From a virus: 61,718 bases of DNA. The stretch covers positions 1 through 61,718 of IMG/VR virus record IMGVR_UViG_3300025324_000012; one strand, 5' to 3'. Both the position numbers and the translations under genes were made by a program. Below the pieces are notes generated by a model. It was given only the letters and a program-made list of their open reading frames with translations, did not search any database and had not been told where the DNA came from. Below, piece after piece: positions 40,930 to 50,026 of the stretch; the first letter of the stretch is position 1; each line of letters opens with the position of its first letter.

Positions 40930-42605
40930 TGTCGTCCCCTAATTTTGCACTGCTTAGTAAACAGATAGAATCCGCACCCACTAAGACCAGACCTCCTGGT
41001 AGTGGACCTGATTTTGAGGAGCTTATTAAAGAAATTGAAAAGGAGCCAAGATCAGTAGGCGGATTTATCTCCAACGTAGGAACAAGTGGTATTAATTTTG
41101 CAGATAGTATTTATCAGTTGCTTAGGCATCCAATTGATACTGCTAAGGGAGTGGGCAAATTAGCTGTTGGCTTGGGGGAGAAAGCAATCTCACCTATTCT
41201 AACTGATCCTGATAATCCGACAGAAACTGAAGGTACTCAAATGGTGGATGCTTTGTTCAAGCACATGAGTGATAGATTTGGGGGAATTGAAAACCTCAAG
41301 AAAACTGCTTATGAAGATCCTATTGGTTTAGCAGCAGACTTTTCAGGTTTAATTAGTGGTGGGGGATCTCTAATTTCAAGGTCGGCTAGTCTTAGCAAGG
41401 TTGGTTCAGTAGTGTCTAAGGTAGGTACGTATAGTGATCCTATCCAGTTAGCAGTTCGAGGCACGGGTCAGGTTTTACGAGGCGCTGGTAGGGTTACTGG
41501 TGAAACAGTGGGTTTGGGTACTGCCGCACGTCAAGCATTTGCTAAGCATAGTGCTGACTTTACTAACGCGCTGAGAGGTAAAACTAAAGAGAAAGATATT
41601 CTTGAAACTGCTAAGAATGCATATTCTGCGGTTGCTAAGCAACGAAAAATTGATTATGAGTCTGGTTTAGGTACACTAGCTGGAGAAGTAGATAAGGTTC
41701 CTTCTCAGCGTGCGTTGGCTGATTCTTTTGGGAAGCATAAGATTAGTATTAGGGTATCTATGCCAGCTACAGATGAGGCTTCTATAGTAGGCGGTATTAA
41801 AATTAAGACAGTTAAACTCACTGACCCCGAAGATATATTTAACTTTATTGTTGAAAAGAAATTACCGGGGGGTATGGAATTACCTGCAAAGGCAAGCATT
41901 CGACCTTACTTCAAAGATTCCTCAATTCGCCACAGTGGATCAGATATGAGCCGAGTTAATGACGTGTTTAATGATATGCTCGATTGGAAATCTATGGACG
42001 CTAAGGATGCTGATAGGCTACGTCAAGGAATCCATGATCGTATTCCTCGACGTGAAGTCGAAGGAGCAGTACCTGTAGAAAATGCCGCTGCGGACATCAC
42101 CAAAACCGTTCATAATGTATTAGAAGATTCTATAATGTCGGATGTTCCAGGATATTCTGATTTGGTACGGAGGTATAGGGAGTCTACTAAATTTCTTAGT
42201 GAGGTTAAGGATGATCTTTTAGGTCGATCAGATGGTGTAACATTTAAGAGATTACAGAATGCTGCTAAAGAGGATTCTGCTTATCAACAAATGTTAGAAG
42301 AGGCATTTACTACTAGGGCAGGCTCCAAATTAAGGGATCAGCTTGGTGGGTATGCTATGAAACAAATCAAACCTAAGTTTGCACATTTTGGATATGCTAG
42401 TATGCCTATTATGTATGCTATTATTCATGGTATTAACCCTGTTGTGTTAGCTTCCCTTGCCTTAACCTCACCTCGTATTTTAGGGGAAGTGGGTAGTCTG
42501 GTTGGTAAGACTTCCCGCGCAGTAAAGCCAGTAGTAAGTAAAGTAACAGCAGGAAAATACAGACCCCTAACTTATGTACCACCACCTCCTGAGGAACCAA
42601 AGTAA
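40929..42605 (+). CDS. Putative internal virion/membrane protein 3 (558 aa)
   Basis: Mostly helical; residues about 40-60 and 130-165 contain Gly/Ser-rich turns (GLISGGGSLISRSASLS). Near the C-terminus (about 490-530) IMYAIIHGINPVVLASLAL is a hydrophobic helix pair. This pattern fits a protein that inserts in the host envelope when DNA is ejected. TAATG coupled upstream and to the lysozyme downstream. Confidence 0.6.
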   Translation: MSSPNFALLSKQIESAPTKTRPPGSGPDFEELIKEIEKEPRSVGGFISNVGTSGINFADSIYQLLRHPIDTAKGVGKLAVGLGEKAISPILTDPDNPTETEGTQMVDALFKHMSDRFGGIENLKKTAYEDPIGLAADFSGLISGGGSLISRSASLSKVGSVVSKVGTYSDPIQLAVRGTGQVLRGAGRVTGETVGLGTAARQAFAKHSADFTNALRGKTKEKDILETAKNAYSAVAKQRKIDYESGLGTLAGEVDKVPSQRALADSFGKHKISIRVSMPATDEASIVGGIKIKTVKLTDPEDIFNFIVEKKLPGGMELPAKASIRPYFKDSSIRHSGSDMSRVNDVFNDMLDWKSMDAKDADRLRQGIHDRIPRREVEGAVPVENAAADITKTVHNVLEDSIMSDVPGYSDLVRRYRESTKFLSEVKDDLLGRSDGVTFKRLQNAAKEDSAYQQMLEEAFTTRAGSKLRDQLGGYAMKQIKPKFAHFGYASMPIMYAIIHGINPVVLASLALTSPRILGEVGSLVGKTSRAVKPVVSKVTAGKYRPLTYVPPPPEEPK

Positions 42606-43012
42606 TGGACATATACGAGCAATTGCGTCGTGATGAAGGCTTAAGGTTGAAACCATACCTTGACAGTGTGGGGAAAATGACTATCGGAGTGGGTAGAAAT
42701 CTAACAGATAAAGGTATAACACAAGCTGAAGCTGATAGATTTTTATTTAACGACGTTGATGAAGTTTATGCAGGCCTTGAAGACGCGGGCTACGTTGGTG
42801 GGGTAAATGATGCACGTTATTATGTTCTTGTAAATATGGCCTTTAATATGGGTATTAATGGACTATTAGCATTTAAGAGAATGCTAGCAGCGTACAGGAT
42901 AAGAGATTGGGAGACTGCTGCTACTGAAATGCTTGATAGTAAGTGGGCTACTCAAGTAGGCGCACGATCTGAGCGCCTGGCCCTGCAAATGAGGATGGGA
43001 GAATGGGTTTAA
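42605..43012 (+). CDS. T4-type lysozyme, GH24 endolysin (135 aa)
   Basis: Catalytic triad visible: RDEGLRLKPYLDSVGKMTIG has Glu11, Asp20 and Thr26, as in T4 lysozyme. It hydrolyses the MurNAc-GlcNAc bond of peptidoglycan. There is no signal peptide, so it needs a holin. TAATG coupled to the ejection protein; it may serve lysis or be in the virion. Confidence 0.9.
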   Translation: MDIYEQLRRDEGLRLKPYLDSVGKMTIGVGRNLTDKGITQAEADRFLFNDVDEVYAGLEDAGYVGGVNDARYYVLVNMAFNMGINGLLAFKRMLAAYRIRDWETAATEMLDSKWATQVGARSERLALQMRMGEWV

Positions 43013-43200
43013 TAAATCTTGACGCTATCGAAAAAGCTGGTAAAATGCTGCAGGAAAGAATTGATGTAGTTCCAGCTGCACAGGTAGCTAGAATTGCATC
43101 TAATTTAGAATTGATACTCTCAAACTTAGCTTCAATCACTTATGGATTACGATTGCTAGTAGATAAAGCTGTAAAGTTCTTTGATAAGGAGAATCAATAA
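43003..43200 (+). CDS. Small protein downstream of lysozyme (65 aa)
   Basis: Helical and amphipathic (MLQERIDVVPAAQVARIASN; YGLRLLVDKAVKFFDKEN). Overlaps the lysozyme end by 10 bases and is followed by TAATG. Possibly a lysis accessory; unknown family. Confidence 0.55.
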   Translation: MGLINLDAIEKAGKMLQERIDVVPAAQVARIASNLELILSNLASITYGLRLLVDKAVKFFDKENQ

Positions 43201-43466
43201 TGGGAAAATTTCTAGCATTGTTTCAGCTAATCCCAGTAATAATTAAAGCTGTCATTCAAATAGAGGAGTCTATTCCGTTATCCGGTGTCGGAGTGACTAA
43301 GATAGATTTGTTGGTAAATATCCTTAAGGCATTCTATGATGCCGAGGAGAGTATTCGTAAGGAATTTCCCTGGGATAAACTAAAATCCATAATTATGTCA
43401 GCTGTGAGTATAATTGTAACAGCTTTCAAATCCCTTGGAATTTTTAAGGGTAAGGAAACCGAATGA
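43200..43466 (+). CDS. Small phage membrane-associated protein (88 aa)
   Basis: Two weakly hydrophobic helices (FLALFQLIPVIIKAVIQIEE and IIMSAVSIIVTAFKSLGIF) are joined by a charged middle with KIDLLVNILKAFYDAEES. Such proteins occur in lysis cassettes of many phages. Function unproven. Confidence 0.55.
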   Translation: MGKFLALFQLIPVIIKAVIQIEESIPLSGVGVTKIDLLVNILKAFYDAEESIRKEFPWDKLKSIIMSAVSIIVTAFKSLGIFKGKETE

Positions 43467-43897
43467 TAGCCATGCTAATGTTTCTTTCCGATGCAGTTCC
43501 AGTAGCTGCGCCTCCTGAAGTAGCTAATCAGCTATCATTTGGTGTGATTGCTGTATGGCTATTGCAAGAGATGAAGAAGTCTAATCTTCCTATGTTTGCT
43601 TGGGTGAAATCTTCTAGTGATAGGATTAACCAATTTCTTAGTGCATTAAGCGCTATATTGGTTACAGGTGGTGTCCATTTCACTTACCACCAAGACGGTG
43701 ACCAATTAATTATAACAGGCCTGATGGCATCATTTATGCATTATACTGCTGCTTTCATTCAGCAAGGTGCGTGGCAGGAAATGGTATATCGTCTAGCATT
43801 CAAATTGCCTGCTGACTTAATGACTACTCGTGTCACGCCCTCAACAACCATTACTATTCCTGTTGTTAAGGCTGAGGAAACAAAGGTCAATCCATGA
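43463..43897 (+). CDS. Holin-like membrane protein (144 aa)
   Basis: Three hydrophobic segments: about residues 1-20, 25-35 (FGVIAVWLL) and 62-90 (FLSALSAILVTGG; LIITGLMASFMHYTAAF). The C-terminal tail is Thr/Pro-rich. ATGA coupled. Placement after lysozyme supports a holin or antiholin. Confidence 0.55.
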   Translation: MIAMLMFLSDAVPVAAPPEVANQLSFGVIAVWLLQEMKKSNLPMFAWVKSSSDRINQFLSALSAILVTGGVHFTYHQDGDQLIITGLMASFMHYTAAFIQQGAWQEMVYRLAFKLPADLMTTRVTPSTTITIPVVKAEETKVNP

Positions 43898-44205
43898 ACG
43901 AACAAGATGCAATTAGTCTACGTCACTATCTTGAAGACAAACTCAAGGTCTACATCAATCATCACGCGGAGGTCCATAAGTTAATTGATAAGGCTCTTGG
44001 AGAAGACAAGCAAACTATGAACCAACGTCTTGAAGGAATGAATGAATTTAGGGCGCAATTGAATGGTCAAGCGGCCACGTTTGTAACCAAAGATGAGGTT
44101 CGCCCACTTCAGCAGTTTGTAGATCGTTTCATTGGTATTGTTATAGGGGTTACTGTGCTAAATACCCTTATAACATATTTAATTGTAAAAGTTCTAACAA
44201 AATGA
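43894..44205 (+). CDS. Holin-like protein with C-terminal TM (103 aa)
   Basis: The N-terminal 75 residues form a coiled coil (LEDKLKVYINHHAEVHKLID), followed by one transmembrane helix (IVIGVTVLNTLITYLIVKVL) near the end. It is the last gene of the rightward operon and ends 12 bases inside the opposite gene at 44194. It may be a holin or spanin-like lysis protein. Confidence 0.6.
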   Translation: MNEQDAISLRHYLEDKLKVYINHHAEVHKLIDKALGEDKQTMNQRLEGMNEFRAQLNGQAATFVTKDEVRPLQQFVDRFIGIVIGVTVLNTLITYLIVKVLTK

Positions 44206-44895
44206 GGCATTAAAGTAAGCCTCATATTCAGGACTACCAACCTCAAAGCCGTATTTATTCTTAAAATAAGTTCTATTTTTGTCTGCCTGTTGTTGTATTC
44301 TCTTTACTTCTTCCACGCTAGCGTTCTTTAGCGTGCCTGACGCATAATGATAGAAGGGCAAATTGATACACTTTGCCACTATACCGAGCTTATGCATCCT
44401 ACAGTGGTAGTCTGAGTCCTCACAGTATGCGCCCCTGAATTTCTCGTCGAATGGGCCTACCTTGTGGTAAACTTCACGCCTAATTAAGAAACAGCTGAAG
44501 TCAGGATGGGGGCGCGACTTAAATACATCCTTAGTCCAATTGAAATCTTCAATTGGCTCGTTCTGACCAACAGCAGTAACGAATCCTCCTCCATCTTGTA
44601 AGAGCGTGGAGTACGTTGAGGGTAGTAATTCTACGTCATTATTAACTACCAAACAGTACGAGTTACGTAGGAATACGTGCTGAAGTCCGTGATTCCAAGA
44701 CTCTGCTACTGATAAGGGTGGACGCTGGAAACTTATTTGTAAATCATTCTGTGTCTGCAACCATTGTCCTGTTCCATCATTTGAATCATTATCTATAACT
44801 AAGATGGACGTAGCAATATCCTGCGCCCTGAAGGAAGTTATTGCCTTACGTGTTAGGTGTAGACCATTACGTAATGGGCAAAGTATGTAATTCAT
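44194..44895 (-). CDS. Glycosyltransferase family 2 (233 aa)
   Basis: GT-A fold: N-terminal ILCPLRNGLHLTRKAITSF, SILVIDNDSNDGT, then LVVNNDVELLP, where NNDV stands at the DxD site. A catalytic-base candidate is CEDSDYHCR. No membrane anchor. The last gene of a leftward cassette of glycosyl- and methyltransferases. Acceptor unknown. Confidence 0.85.
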   Translation of the reverse strand: MNYILCPLRNGLHLTRKAITSFRAQDIATSILVIDNDSNDGTGQWLQTQNDLQISFQRPPLSVAESWNHGLQHVFLRNSYCLVVNNDVELLPSTYSTLLQDGGGFVTAVGQNEPIEDFNWTKDVFKSRPHPDFSCFLIRREVYHKVGPFDEKFRGAYCEDSDYHCRMHKLGIVAKCINLPFYHYASGTLKNASVEEVKRIQQQADKNRTYFKNKYGFEVGSPEYEAYFNASFC

Positions 44896-45119
44896 ACTTC
44901 CTTCTTTCCATTAACTATAAAATAATTCTTATGGCACTTCCAGGCCTGAGTTTTTGTTTTTACAAAATGATCTATAGTTAGGACATTATCCACAAGTTTC
45001 CATTCAGCTCCGCAAGAGCATGGTGTAACCAAAGCAGTTCTTACTAATACTTTTAAGTGCCTGTTTTTTCCTGTCGGGTAATGTATATAGGCTTTTTTAC
45101 TTAATTTCTTTAAGGTCAT
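44892..45119 (-). CDS. Hypothetical protein with CxC motif (75 aa)
   Basis: Basic N-terminus (KKLSKKAYIHYPTGKNRH), a CSCGAEW turn and a later Cys, perhaps a zinc ribbon. ATGA coupled to the glycosyltransferase downstream. Unknown function. Confidence 0.55.
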   Translation of the reverse strand: MTLKKLSKKAYIHYPTGKNRHLKVLVRTALVTPCSCGAEWKLVDNVLTIDHFVKTKTQAWKCHKNYFIVNGKKEV

Positions 45120-45120
45120 T

Positions 45121-45624
45121 TCATTCCTCTTTAATCATTTCAATTCCACAAATCCACCAATCCTGTGCAATATCAGCACCTTCTATTGTTCGTCCGCTGA
45201 ACAGTTTTGGCTTTGCATTTAATACCTTCCCAACATAAGCCTTCAATGACGTCGTATCATACCCCCACTTATGCCTATCTGCTTCATCTCCCTGATAAGC
45301 GCCATAAACGTTAACCATAAACGTAAAGTCGTCTATCTCATGTACTAACCAGCGCTGAGCTATACGACGTAATTCAGGTACAAATATTAGCAAAGAACCT
45401 CCCTTTGCTAAAATGCGCCACGCTTCTTTTAGAACTCCATCAGCCTCACCGCAACCGAAATGCTCTAAGACATGGTGTAGCACAATAATTTCGGCAGCTC
45501 CATCGCCGAACATTGGCATTGAACTTATATCACATACAACGTCTGGGTCATGCGTATTCTGCACGTCTACGTTTATCCAGCCTTCTCCGAATTTTCGTTG
45601 TCCGCTTCCTAGATTTAACCTCAT
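45121..45624 (-). CDS. SAM-dependent methyltransferase (167 aa)
   Basis: Motif I LNLGSGQRKFGEGWINVDV, then DISSMPMFGDGAAEIIVLHH with LEHF and EAWRILAKGGSLLIFVPE: a class I (Methyltransf_11-type) methyltransferase. The start at 45624 is chosen for its ATGA overlap with the upstream 54-residue gene. Substrate unknown; the neighbourhood suggests sugar or glycan. Confidence 0.85.
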   Translation of the reverse strand: MRLNLGSGQRKFGEGWINVDVQNTHDPDVVCDISSMPMFGDGAAEIIVLHHVLEHFGCGEADGVLKEAWRILAKGGSLLIFVPELRRIAQRWLVHEIDDFTFMVNVYGAYQGDEADRHKWGYDTTSLKAYVGKVLNAKPKLFSGRTIEGADIAQDWWICGIEMIKEE

Positions 45625-45785
45625 GGTTTTTCTCCAATGCATTTATGTCCTGGAAGTTGATGACAATCGCACATATCGCAGTAAGGTACCTCAATCCCTT
45701 CAGCGGCAGCTTCTAGGGCTTCAGCCCTATCTTTACCTACCAACTTTATAAGTTCTTCTGCAGTTAATTGTTTTATAAGTCTCAT
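45621..45785 (-). CDS. Tiny Cys-rich protein (54 aa)
   Basis: The product begins MRLIKQLTAEELIKLVGKDR and ends with YCDMCDCHQLPGHKC, a compact Cys/His cluster likely to bind zinc. Overlaps both methyltransferase genes by 4 bases (ATGA), indicating translational coupling. Confidence 0.65.
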   Translation of the reverse strand: MRLIKQLTAEELIKLVGKDRAEALEAAAEGIEVPYCDMCDCHQLPGHKCIGEKP

Positions 45786-46330
45786 AATTTAGCCGCCTTA
45801 ACTAACTTTACTAAAACTCCGCTCCCTTCAAATGGAGCCTCTGATTTGAAAAATGCCATACTTTTTATGTTCCACCCTTTCAAAAGTAAATTAACTTCCT
45901 CCCCTGACTTCAAGCGTAACCCGTTGTCAATTGGGTCGTGGTGAATTGGGTATACACTTGGAGCTTCTAGCCACATTATCCCCCCCTCTCTAAGTACACC
46001 ATGACAATTATCCATTACTAACTTTGGATTCTCCACATGCTCAATCATGGACGTGCAAAAGATTATATCCCAGGCGTGGGTATAGGGCAATCCAACCTCG
46101 GCATTCCATTCTTCATGTGTTAAACCTTTAGGGAGATTATGAGTTTCTTTCTTCAAATCTACGTTAAGGATAGTACAACCTCTTTCTAGTAGAGGCTTAA
46201 GAATATTATTCCAAATCCAATGCTGATCGTCGTGGTAGTGTTCCCACGTGTTTGACCCAACGTTCAAAACAAACTTACCCTGAACGTTGGAAAGTAAACT
46301 GCCTAATAGAATAGAAGTTTCAGGAAACAC
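45782..46330 (-). CDS. SAM-dependent methyltransferase (182 aa)
   Basis: FVLNVGSNTWEHYHDD (motif I), ILNVDLKKE, and WDIIFCTSMIEHVENP with LREGGIMWLEAPS. A class I methyltransferase with a His-rich loop (VYPIHHDPIDNG) as in sugar O-methyltransferases. Coupled to its neighbours by ATGA or short overlaps. Confidence 0.82.
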   Translation of the reverse strand: MFPETSILLGSLLSNVQGKFVLNVGSNTWEHYHDDQHWIWNNILKPLLERGCTILNVDLKKETHNLPKGLTHEEWNAEVGLPYTHAWDIIFCTSMIEHVENPKLVMDNCHGVLREGGIMWLEAPSVYPIHHDPIDNGLRLKSGEEVNLLLKGWNIKSMAFFKSEAPFEGSGVLVKLVKAAKL

Positions 46331-47069
46331 GAATAGCCTCCCATAAAGGAATTAAAACCGATTCCTTTCCGGTTTCAGGATCGCTGAATCCTCCTGGTAG
46401 GTGAAGGGCGCATGGCCATGATTCCGTATGTGGATTGTATACTCTCCCCTGTTTAATTTCTAATTGTTTCAGTTCAAAGTAATTTGGTTCATTCACTCCG
46501 TGCCTTGATACCGAAGCCGTTTGGAATATATTACAGTTTACGTCCAAAAGAAATTCACTTTTGTTTAGCACGTTGTCTGCCCAGGCACGTTGAAGCCATC
46601 CCTGATCGTGATTTTCTTCTGGAAGATTCTCATAAATAGGACGAAGTTTGTCCCAGAGGTCTATCATGTAGGCTATTTCCCCCATAAATTGGCCCGCGCC
46701 AAGGTAACGCCAGGGATGGCCGGGGTCAGGGAATGTAATACCTAGTTCTCTGAAAGGGTAAGGTTGGTCCTCGCACGAAATCAAATATGGTGGGCGTCCT
46801 AAATTATCATATTTATCCTCTATTTCTATAGTATTTGCTAAGAAAAAACTATCTCGGCCGTCAGTATAAAAGCAGTAAATATAACCATCCTTTAACCACT
46901 GTTTAGCAGCTTTGCAGAATTCAGTTATTTTAATTTGCATCCAATCTATATAACTCCCACCTATTCCATAAGGCTGAAGGTTAATCCCATGAACTTTTGC
47001 TGATGCGTCTAATAATTTTAACATGCGTCGATTAGGAGCAACACAGGCTGTAGTATAGATAATCTTCAT
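46320..47069 (-). CDS. PLOD-like glycosyltransferase (249 aa)
   Basis: The segment CFYTDGRDSFFLANTIEIED resembles the metal-binding TDxxD region of the GT domain in collagen hydroxylysine glycosyltransferases, and HPWRYLGAGQFMGEIAYMID matches their YLNSGGFIG loop. Such domains occur in giant viruses and some phages. This suggests transfer of a hexose to a hydroxyl acceptor. Overlaps the methyltransferase start by 11 bases. Confidence 0.65.
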   Translation of the reverse strand: MKIIYTTACVAPNRRMLKLLDASAKVHGINLQPYGIGGSYIDWMQIKITEFCKAAKQWLKDGYIYCFYTDGRDSFFLANTIEIEDKYDNLGRPPYLISCEDQPYPFRELGITFPDPGHPWRYLGAGQFMGEIAYMIDLWDKLRPIYENLPEENHDQGWLQRAWADNVLNKSEFLLDVNCNIFQTASVSRHGVNEPNYFELKQLEIKQGRVYNPHTESWPCALHLPGGFSDPETGKESVLIPLWEAIRVS

Positions 47070-47647
47070 GGTTTAACCTTTACTAACAAAGAACCGCTCT
47101 TTGCTAACGTGTACCAGTTAGGAGTAAATACATTCACGCTTTGCACTACTACTGGATATTCTGGTAATGTATAATCATGGAAGCAAGCTAGCCCACCCTT
47201 AACTAAAAGAGGAAGGAACTTAGCACAATCAACGTCTACACCCCCTTCAGTGTGGTCGCCGTCTATGAATATTAGTGAGAATTTCATGTGTTCTATAAGA
47301 GCATCACATGAAGGTATCGGCAGCAAGTTACATTTATGGGGAAGATTAATTGTGTTTTTAATGAGCTCAGCCCTGCTAATAACATCCACCTTTCGCTCGG
47401 TATATCTATAATGATTCTGTACTAATCCATCAACAGAGCCACCATTGTGTAACCAAGAAGGTTCAATCATCACAACTGGCGCGTGTTGAGCTAGAAGGAT
47501 AGTAGACTTCCCTTGAAAGGAACCAATCTCAAGGAATGACAAGTTTATGGGCGCAGCGAGGGCAGCACAATCCCATAGAAGCCTCCCATCCTCAATTGGT
47601 AAGTGTCCAGGAACTTGAGCCTTAGCCCAAACTTCATCGAAGGTCAT
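47066..47647 (-). CDS. Methyltransferase, Methyltransf_24-like (193 aa)
   Basis: FLEIGSFQGKST (motif I) and LIFIDGDHTEGGVDVDCAKF followed by LVKGGLACFHDY are hallmarks of the Methyltransf_24 family, which methylates sugars or small molecules. ATGA overlaps at both ends. Confidence 0.85.
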   Translation of the reverse strand: MTFDEVWAKAQVPGHLPIEDGRLLWDCAALAAPINLSFLEIGSFQGKSTILLAQHAPVVMIEPSWLHNGGSVDGLVQNHYRYTERKVDVISRAELIKNTINLPHKCNLLPIPSCDALIEHMKFSLIFIDGDHTEGGVDVDCAKFLPLLVKGGLACFHDYTLPEYPVVVQSVNVFTPNWYTLAKSGSLLVKVKP

Positions 47648-49116
47648 TTGTTGCTCCTTTGTCCCATACTTGACTCGTACTGTTTGGCTATTGCTGAAGT
47701 GGGGTAAGCTATTCCTAACTTCAACCTAACTTCGTGTTCAATTTCGTCTCTTAACCTACATAACTTCTCTGCAGACAGGTAGTCAGTCCAAACAAAAGAC
47801 TTATAGTCTCCTGGTTTGCCTTTGTAGTAAGCTGCATCCTGGAGGAAGTCTACGTCCTCACTGTACAGTCTGTCTTCATTAAACGTGTAGCAGTATGTAT
47901 TTCCACCAATAGGTAGAGCATGGTCCCAATATGGCGTACCTGGATACTTGGTGATTACTGTAAGATCGAAATCGTCTGGGCGTTGTTCCAGAAGCCAATC
48001 TCTAGTATCTAGTATTGTATCTTCACTTTCCCCTGGATGGCCTGCACTCATTAGTGCCTTAACCTTCAGGCCGTGCTTGCGTGCGATATGTAACATCTTC
48101 GCGTTGTCTTCTCGTGTTGCTTTCTTATTTATATTATGGAGGATGCGTGGATTAGCCGACTCAAAACCACATAGTAACCACTCGAAGCCGGCTAGTTTAA
48201 GCGCAGCCGCCTGATCGTCATTAAATAGTTCGGCTTTGACAAAACCTCTCAGTTTCCAGGTAAATCTATACTTATCCCCTAACGCTTTAATGGCTTGCAT
48301 TAGAGGAATCATTTGAGGATTGACGTTTAACTCGTCGTCGTTTAGCATCATGGCCTTTACCCCATACGTCTGGTGTAAATGCTCCATTTCAGCAATGACG
48401 TTCTCTGTTGTCCTTAACCTAATACGCCGTAGCATATATGATTCTCGTCCACCACAAAAACCACAAGCGAATGGGCAACCTAGTTGAGCTACTACGTGCA
48501 TTGCCCGTTCACCTTCAATCTCGTAGTGGTAGCTATTAGGGTCTATTAGTGTGCGATCTGGCCAAGGCGAGTCAGTGAAGCCCTGCGACGTTAGCCAGTG
48601 TTCTGATTTAGGATCGTCTGCGTCTATCAAATTATCTTTGCGAGAAAACCATCCTGTGGGGCCACTTATAGCTTGATGGATAGCATTCTCTCCGTCGCCT
48701 GTGACGACTACATTATAATGTCCTAGTAATCTTGTCAAGGAGGAGCATCCTCTACCTAGCTTAGCCCTTAGACGCTCACCCTTTGTCGCAGCATTAACTA
48801 GTGTCGCGTGGGGACCACCTAAAATTACTTTTGCTTCAGGTAATACCTCCCTAATGACCTTAGTAATCTTAATAGCTGCTGGCATTTGAGGAGTTGTTGC
48901 TGTCATGGCAAAGGTGGGAAGCTCACCTTTGTTCTTAAGGATGTTACAAATTACAGGTACCTCCTGTTCATAAGTGGATACCCCAGAGAAATCCCAATGA
49001 TCTACATTATGACCTGCGTTTAACAATGATGCTCCAACTTTTAATATTCCAAGAGATGGGAATACCCTCTCATCCAATAGAAATCCACTTGGAGGTGTGA
49101 TTAGTATTATGTTCAT
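47644..49116 (-). CDS. Cobalamin-binding radical SAM protein (490 aa)
   Basis: The N-terminal 110 residues resemble a B12-binding Rossmann domain (FPSLGILKVGASLLNAGHN; VILGGPHATLV) without the His ligand, as in many B12-radical SAM enzymes. The radical SAM core has GCPFACGFC with Cys214, Cys218, Cys221 for the 4Fe-4S cluster, then MLNDDELNVNP. The family methylates or rearranges unreactive carbons. In a phage cassette with sugar enzymes it may modify a sugar or peptide. Confidence 0.85.
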   Translation of the reverse strand: MNIILITPPSGFLLDERVFPSLGILKVGASLLNAGHNVDHWDFSGVSTYEQEVPVICNILKNKGELPTFAMTATTPQMPAAIKITKVIREVLPEAKVILGGPHATLVNAATKGERLRAKLGRGCSSLTRLLGHYNVVVTGDGENAIHQAISGPTGWFSRKDNLIDADDPKSEHWLTSQGFTDSPWPDRTLIDPNSYHYEIEGERAMHVVAQLGCPFACGFCGGRESYMLRRIRLRTTENVIAEMEHLHQTYGVKAMMLNDDELNVNPQMIPLMQAIKALGDKYRFTWKLRGFVKAELFNDDQAAALKLAGFEWLLCGFESANPRILHNINKKATREDNAKMLHIARKHGLKVKALMSAGHPGESEDTILDTRDWLLEQRPDDFDLTVITKYPGTPYWDHALPIGGNTYCYTFNEDRLYSEDVDFLQDAAYYKGKPGDYKSFVWTDYLSAEKLCRLRDEIEHEVRLKLGIAYPTSAIAKQYESSMGQRSNK

Positions 49117-49334
49117 TTTCTCTCAATCAGAGTATCTTTTTCCCCAAAGTAACCAAATTCAGACATTACAATAAATTTACGTTTATCCAGTGGGGTCTGC
49201 TTATCCATCTTGAGAAAGTTTAGAATAAACGATTCACTTATTCTGGGGTTAATTTCCATTAGTGTTGCTCTTGGTTGTTTCACTTCAGGTGTCAGCAGTT
49301 TTTCGATGGACCTCAACCTCACAAACACCTCCAT
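49113..49334 (-). CDS. Hypothetical protein (73 aa)
   Basis: A charged helical/beta mix (SIEKLLTPEVKQPRATLMEI). ATGA-coupled between a glycosyltransferase and the radical SAM gene. Family unknown; possibly an accessory peptide or precursor for the radical SAM enzyme. Confidence 0.55.
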   Translation of the reverse strand: MEVFVRLRSIEKLLTPEVKQPRATLMEINPRISESFILNFLKMDKQTPLDKRKFIVMSEFGYFGEKDTLIERK

Positions 49335-50026
49335 GGTAAAACGTCACGAAAATCATCATAAATTAACCTATGTCCTTGCTTATGCATTTCCTCATCGCTG
49401 CCCCATTTTGTACTTCGACACCACTTCAAATACTCCCCAGTAGTAGCAGTGAGTCCCCCATGGTGCATACATCGCACGCCGACTAGTCTTACTTTATATC
49501 CTAGTTGATGAGCCTTGCAGCATATCCAGTAGTCATAATTGTGGTGTGGTGGGTATCTGTCGACTGGCCATCCTCCTGCGCTGTCAAGCAACTCCCGGCG
49601 TACTATTAAGCAGAACCCGTCTAACACGGCTACTTCGCATGAACCTGCGAAGCGTGTACCATGATTCTCAGCATCATCAGTATTAGACATATAATCGGCG
49701 CGGGCTAATTGCTTATAGTCATAGGGGATTTTGTAGATGTTGTCTACTCCATGATTCTTTGCGCCCCCAAACCCGACGACGCCCACGCTTTCATCTTCAA
49801 ACTCCTTTACTACACGTTCCTGCCAATCACTCTCATCAATAGTCACGTCATCGTGGATAAATGCTAGTATGTCTGCGCTGCTTTTCTCGTATCCTAATTG
49901 ATAGCTTTGGATTACTCCCTTGTTATGTTGTTTATTATTAATAATAGTTACTGGGTAGTTAATTCTTATTTCCACACCAATTAAGTCGGTGTCACGCATC
50001 ACCGGAACTATCACTTCTAGCTTCAT
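49319..50026 (-). CDS. Glycosyltransferase family 2 (235 aa)
   Basis: The start at 50026 is supported by GGGAGG 4 bases upstream. GT-A features are NKGVIQSYQLGYEKS, then LAFIHDDVTI (DDV for DxD), VLDGFCLIVRRELLDSAGGW and CMHHGG. No membrane segments. Second GT2 of the cassette. Confidence 0.83.
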   Translation of the reverse strand: MKLEVIVPVMRDTDLIGVEIRINYPVTIINNKQHNKGVIQSYQLGYEKSSADILAFIHDDVTIDESDWQERVVKEFEDESVGVVGFGGAKNHGVDNIYKIPYDYKQLARADYMSNTDDAENHGTRFAGSCEVAVLDGFCLIVRRELLDSAGGWPVDRYPPHHNYDYWICCKAHQLGYKVRLVGVRCMHHGGLTATTGEYLKWCRSTKWGSDEEMHKQGHRLIYDDFRDVLPWRCL

